The translations under genes and the position numbers were made by a program. Shown one piece after another: positions 63,366 to 64,000 of a DNA stretch of 64,000 nt (position 1 is its first letter; every line of letters begins with the position of its first letter). The notes beneath the pieces were generated by a model, which saw only the letters and a list, made by a program, of their open reading frames with translations, was not told the DNA's origin and made no database searches. Source of the stretch: Limimaricola sp027213785 (GTDB lineage Bacteria; Pseudomonadota; Alphaproteobacteria; Rhodobacterales; Rhodobacteraceae); assembly GCF_050847355.1 (NCBI RefSeq), contig NZ_CP193755.1, positions 1 to 64,000 on the forward strand. Reading direction: 5' to 3'.

Positions 63366-63497
63366 ATGGGAAAAGGCGATCACAGACGCGGCAACCGCGA
63401 AGCGAAGAAACCCAAGCAGGACAAGCCGAAGGCGCCGGCCACGGCGCATTCCGGCGCGGTCAAGCCGCTTTCGCTCGGGGAGAAGAAGGGTCGCTGA
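63366..63497 (+). CDS. Small basic conserved protein
   Basis: A 43-residue, Lys/Arg-rich protein beginning MGKGDHRRGNREAKKPKQDK and ending LSLGEKKGR. The N-terminal MGKGDxRRGNxEAKKPK resembles a small uncharacterised protein I associate with alphaproteobacterial genomes, probably nucleic-acid binding or disordered; I know no function. CTGCGAGACC lies upstream as a weak ribosome binding site. Its size and composition would make automatic callers miss it, but the conserved start supports a real gene. Confidence 0.75.
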   Translation: MGKGDHRRGNREAKKPKQDKPKAPATAHSGAVKPLSLGEKKGR

Positions 63498-63539
63498 GCG
63501 GCCCGACGGGGCGGGCGCGGCGCGCCCGCCCGCGGCTGA

Positions 63540-64000
63540 TCAGGCGGCCATGACCTCGGTCGCGGAATCGGCATCCGCCATCGGCGGCCAGGGCCGCTCT
63601 GCCTCTGCGCGCACCCAGTCGGCGATCCAGTCGGGCATCGGCGGCGAGGCGGGATCCTGGCCCAGCGCCTCCATTAGCCGCGCCGGGTTCACCACGCCGC
63701 CGCGCTTGCGGTCGGTGATCGCCAGGCGCACCAAGGCGTGGCTGGTGCATTCGCCGTCGCCGCGGAACATGCCCTGCTCGGTATAGACGTAGCGGTCGTC
63801 CCAGCAGACGGCGCGCGAGCGCATCGTGAGCCGCGCGAAGCCTTGGACCCGGCGGCGGTAGCGCACCGAGACGCCGGCCACCGCCATGCCCCAGCCCTGC
63901 CGTCTCAGCGCGCCGATCACGCCGATCCGCTGCGACAGCGGCATCCGGCCGAGATCGAACAGCGACAGCGTGCGGCCGTTGTTCAGCTCGTTCCAGAAAT
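63540..64000 (-). CDS. Acyl-CoA thioesterase-like protein (5' end beyond the window)
   Basis: The C-terminal part of a hotdog-fold thioesterase. The visible residues read FWNELNNGRTLSLFDLGRMP (the helix-wrapping start), GWGMAVAGVSVRYRRRVQGF, WDDRYVYTEQGMFRGDGE, CTSHALVRLAITDRKRGGVV. This matches the 4-hydroxybenzoyl-CoA/Them6-like subgroup used for acyl-CoA or acyl-ACP hydrolysis. The gene is truncated by the window end, not by mutation. Stop TGA is at 63540. Confidence 0.82.
   Translation of the reverse strand, partial: FWNELNNGRTLSLFDLGRMPLSQRIGVIGALRRQGWGMAVAGVSVRYRRRVQGFARLTMRSRAVCWDDRYVYTEQGMFRGDGECTSHALVRLAITDRKRGGVVNPARLMEALGQDPASPPMPDWIADWVRAEAERPWPPMADADSATEVMAA

Overview
The window is a high-GC alphaproteobacterial chromosome segment, most likely from the family Rhodobacteraceae. 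The evidence is the strong G/C third-position bias, the dnaA-dnaN-recF-gyrB block, the rsfS-rlmH-gpmI-envC-like-ctpA-rppH run, the serB/serC/serA arrangement with a serC leader-like element, and a short intergenic repeat (GGGATTTGCGTATTTG and variants) that resembles one I associate with this family. I cannot name the genus.

Layout. 1-7.7 kb: replication genes dnaA, dnaN, recF and gyrB, with a glyoxalase-like gene and a LysE exporter translationally coupled behind recF. 7.8-18.7 kb: a sensory and accessory region. It holds a large GAF/PAS HWE-type histidine kinase with a receiver-only regulator, a four-gene cassette (acyl-CoA dehydrogenase-like, PIG-L deacetylase, NodS-like methyltransferase, family 2 glycosyltransferase), a DUF421 membrane protein, a blue-light LOV-HWE kinase with a second receiver-only regulator, and two small secreted proteins. 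18.8-26.8 kb: asd, tRNA-Pro(CGG), a DMT transporter, leuB, a secreted nuclease-fold protein with a membrane partner, then leuD and leuC. 27-35 kb: an MscS channel, then the compact operon rsfS-rlmH-gpmI-envC-like-ctpA-rppH plus a secreted protein and an acetyltransferase, nearly all with ATGA-type overlaps.

35-50 kb: a lytic transglycosylase lipoprotein, a Rieske/FAD reductase, RNase R, dapE and dapD (lysine and peptidoglycan precursor synthesis), a CaCA exchanger, a LOG-family protein, rlmN, an IalB-like protein and an asparaginase. 50-57.9 kb: serine biosynthesis (serB divergent from serC and serA), tRNA 2-selenouridine synthase, and NAD salvage (pncA-pncB). 57.9-59.1 kb: a visibly lower-GC insert carrying one SDH/Clp-fold serine protease. 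59.2-64 kb: arfB, an unusual mini-locus of two tiny ORFs with a perfect extended Shine-Dalgarno, a split downstream anti-Shine-Dalgarno and a terminator, then a phytase-like secreted protein, MepA, an MFS transporter, a 43-residue basic protein and a thioesterase cut by the window end.

The most unusual signals are the mini-locus at 59630-59871 (an RNA that can fold its own Shine-Dalgarno against two downstream copies of the 16S 3'-end sequence), the four-gene cassette beside two HWE kinase systems, and the solitary low-GC protease. No insertion sequence, prophage, CRISPR array or rRNA operon was seen. All functional calls come from reading the sequence and family knowledge; no database search was run.
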